Shown here piece after piece: positions 63,090-64,000 of a stretch of 64,000 bases of DNA. Numbering within the stretch: position 1 is the first letter of the stretch; each line of letters opens with the position of its first letter. The stretch is from Streptomyces sp. (GTDB lineage: Bacteria > Actinomycetota > Actinomycetes > Streptomycetales > Streptomycetaceae): the NCBI RefSeq assembly GCF_031181705.1, contig NZ_JAPSKN010000007.1, positions 1 to 64,000 on the forward strand, written 5' to 3'. Below the pieces are notes generated by a model. The model did not search any database. It saw nothing but the letters and a program-made list of their open reading frames with translations, and was not told the origin of the DNA. The position numbers and the translations under genes are program-made.

Positions 63090-64000
63090 ATGCTCGAACC
63101 GACCGAACCCACAGAGTCCTCACAGGGCTCCGAAGAGAACACCCCCAGCGACACCCTGCCGCCCCGCCGGCGGCGCCGTGCCGCGTCCCGCCCGGCCGGT
63201 CCGCCCGCCGGTGCCACCGACGCGCCGGTGGAAACCGTCGCACCGGCCATACCGGCCGCCGAGGCCGAGGAACTCGCGGCCGACGCCGTGGAGACCGACG
63301 AGGCCGAGGGGACCGCCGCGGCCTCCCCGGTGGAGGACACCGCGTCCGCCGGGCGCAAGCGGCGCCGTGTGGTGCGCCGTGCCTCCGCACCGGCCGGGGC
63401 TCCGGCCGCCGAGGCCGCCGAGACCGTGCTGCCCGCGACCGCCGCCGCACCCGCCGCCCCCGAGGCGCCGGAGCAGGCCGAGGTCTCCGCACCCGCCGAG
63501 GACGCCGCTCCCCGGCGCACCCGGCGCCGCGCGACCCGCAGTGTCACCTCGCCCACCGCGTCCGCTTCCGCCGAGAACGACACGCCGGCGCGCAGCGACC
63601 AGGCCGCGCAGAACGCGCCGGTCGACTCCGAGCCGGCCGTCGCCGAGGCCGCCGAGGCCGCGATCGCCGGTGCCGACACCACCGAGGAGGCGGCTCCGCG
63701 CCGCACCCGCCGACGGGCCTCGCGGCGCGTGTCCGCGCCCGCCGAAGCGGCCGACTCCGGCGTCGACGCCGGTCCGTCCGGCTCCACCGCCGCGTCCGCC
63801 GAGGCGCCCGCGGAATCGCCCGAGGAGGCGAAGGCCCCTGTGACCGAGAACCCCGCCGAACCGGCCCGCAGGTCCAGGTCCCGGTCCCGCTCCAAGGCCG
63901 CCGCCGAGACGGCCCCCGTCACCGACGCCGAAGAGGCCGCGCCCGCCGCGCGGACTTCCGCCCAGGCCCCCGCCGCGTCCGAGACCCCCGCCGAAGCCAC
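63090..64000 (+). CDS. rne: Ribonuclease E/G, N-terminal extension only (cut by window end)
   Basis: 303 codons from the ATG at 63090 (GGGAGA upstream) with no stop before the right edge. The visible part is a disordered Ala/Glu/Pro-rich extension broken by Arg clusters (PPRRRRRAA, GRKRRRVVRR, PRRTRRRATR, PRRTRRRASRR, PARRSRSRSRSK). Streptomyces RNase ES has such an N-terminal arm before the S1/catalytic core. The assignment rests on this composition and on linkage to the DUF2344 gene and the mre/ndk/valS block; the catalytic domain is outside the window. Confidence 0.75.
   Translation, partial: MLEPTEPTESSQGSEENTPSDTLPPRRRRRAASRPAGPPAGATDAPVETVAPAIPAAEAEELAADAVETDEAEGTAAASPVEDTASAGRKRRRVVRRASAPAGAPAAEAAETVLPATAAAPAAPEAPEQAEVSAPAEDAAPRRTRRRATRSVTSPTASASAENDTPARSDQAAQNAPVDSEPAVAEAAEAAIAGADTTEEAAPRRTRRRASRRVSAPAEAADSGVDAGPSGSTAASAEAPAESPEEAKAPVTENPAEPARRSRSRSRSKAAAETAPVTDAEEAAPAARTSAQAPAASETPAEA

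Overview
The window is chromosomal DNA of a high-GC actinomycete, almost certainly a Streptomyces. Evidence: third codon positions are nearly all G/C; GTG starts are frequent; a trigger factor-clpP1-clpP2-clpX cluster is followed by valS-folC-DUF4233-ndk-mreBCD-PBP2-rodA and an RNase E/G gene in the usual Streptomyces order; two copies of a dispersed repeat common in Streptomyces are present; and ClgR-, Nur- and PhoP-like sites sit in front of the expected genes. No phage, IS element or CRISPR array was seen.

Layout. 1-7.1 kb: a secreted subtilisin-like protease (cut by the left edge, - strand), a Nudix hydrolase, a Tat-exported metallophosphoesterase behind a PhoP-box-like repeat, and an AbiEi/DUF559-like protein. 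7.3-10.6 kb: aminopeptidase N and a DsbA-like mycothiol-type nitroreductase homologue. 10.65-23.1 kb: a sugar/polyol locus. Ten tightly packed - strand genes encode a binding protein, two permeases, two different ATPases, a DeoR regulator, a 2-hydroxyacid dehydrogenase, an FGGY kinase, a secreted glycerophosphodiesterase and a small CxxC protein. They diverge from a second FGGY kinase and a histidine phosphatase, and these two are separated by an odd four-copy repeat.

23.2-35.4 kb: sodF with a Nur-box-like site, two amino-acid permeases, bioY, rpiB, a Nei-type DNA glycosylase, an Eis-like acetyltransferase, a membrane SpoIIE-type phosphatase, a MESH1-like HD hydrolase, a membrane acyltransferase and a 64-residue membrane protein. 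35.7-36.0 kb: divergent tRNA-Gly(UCC) and tRNA-Pro(UGG).

36.2-54 kb: housekeeping block. Tig, ClpP1, ClpP2 and ClpX handle folding and proteolysis (ClgR-like site before clpP1). ValS, FolC, DUF4233 and Ndk follow. MreB, MreC, MreD, PBP2 and RodA form the cell-wall morphogenesis and sporulation machinery. 54-64 kb: a CYTH-CHAD protein, a TIGR03960-type radical SAM protein, then a serine hydrolase, a GAF-ANTAR regulator, a DUF2975/XRE pair with an operator-like palindrome and a repetitive hydrophobic protein. These separate the radical SAM gene from its usual partner (TIGR03936/DUF2344), which precedes the 5' part of the RNase E/G gene cut by the right edge.

Most operons end at strong GC-rich hairpins, listed individually. 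A recurring theme is apparent leaderless expression: at least six genes have a -10-like hexamer exactly 6 nt before the start codon and no useful Shine-Dalgarno.
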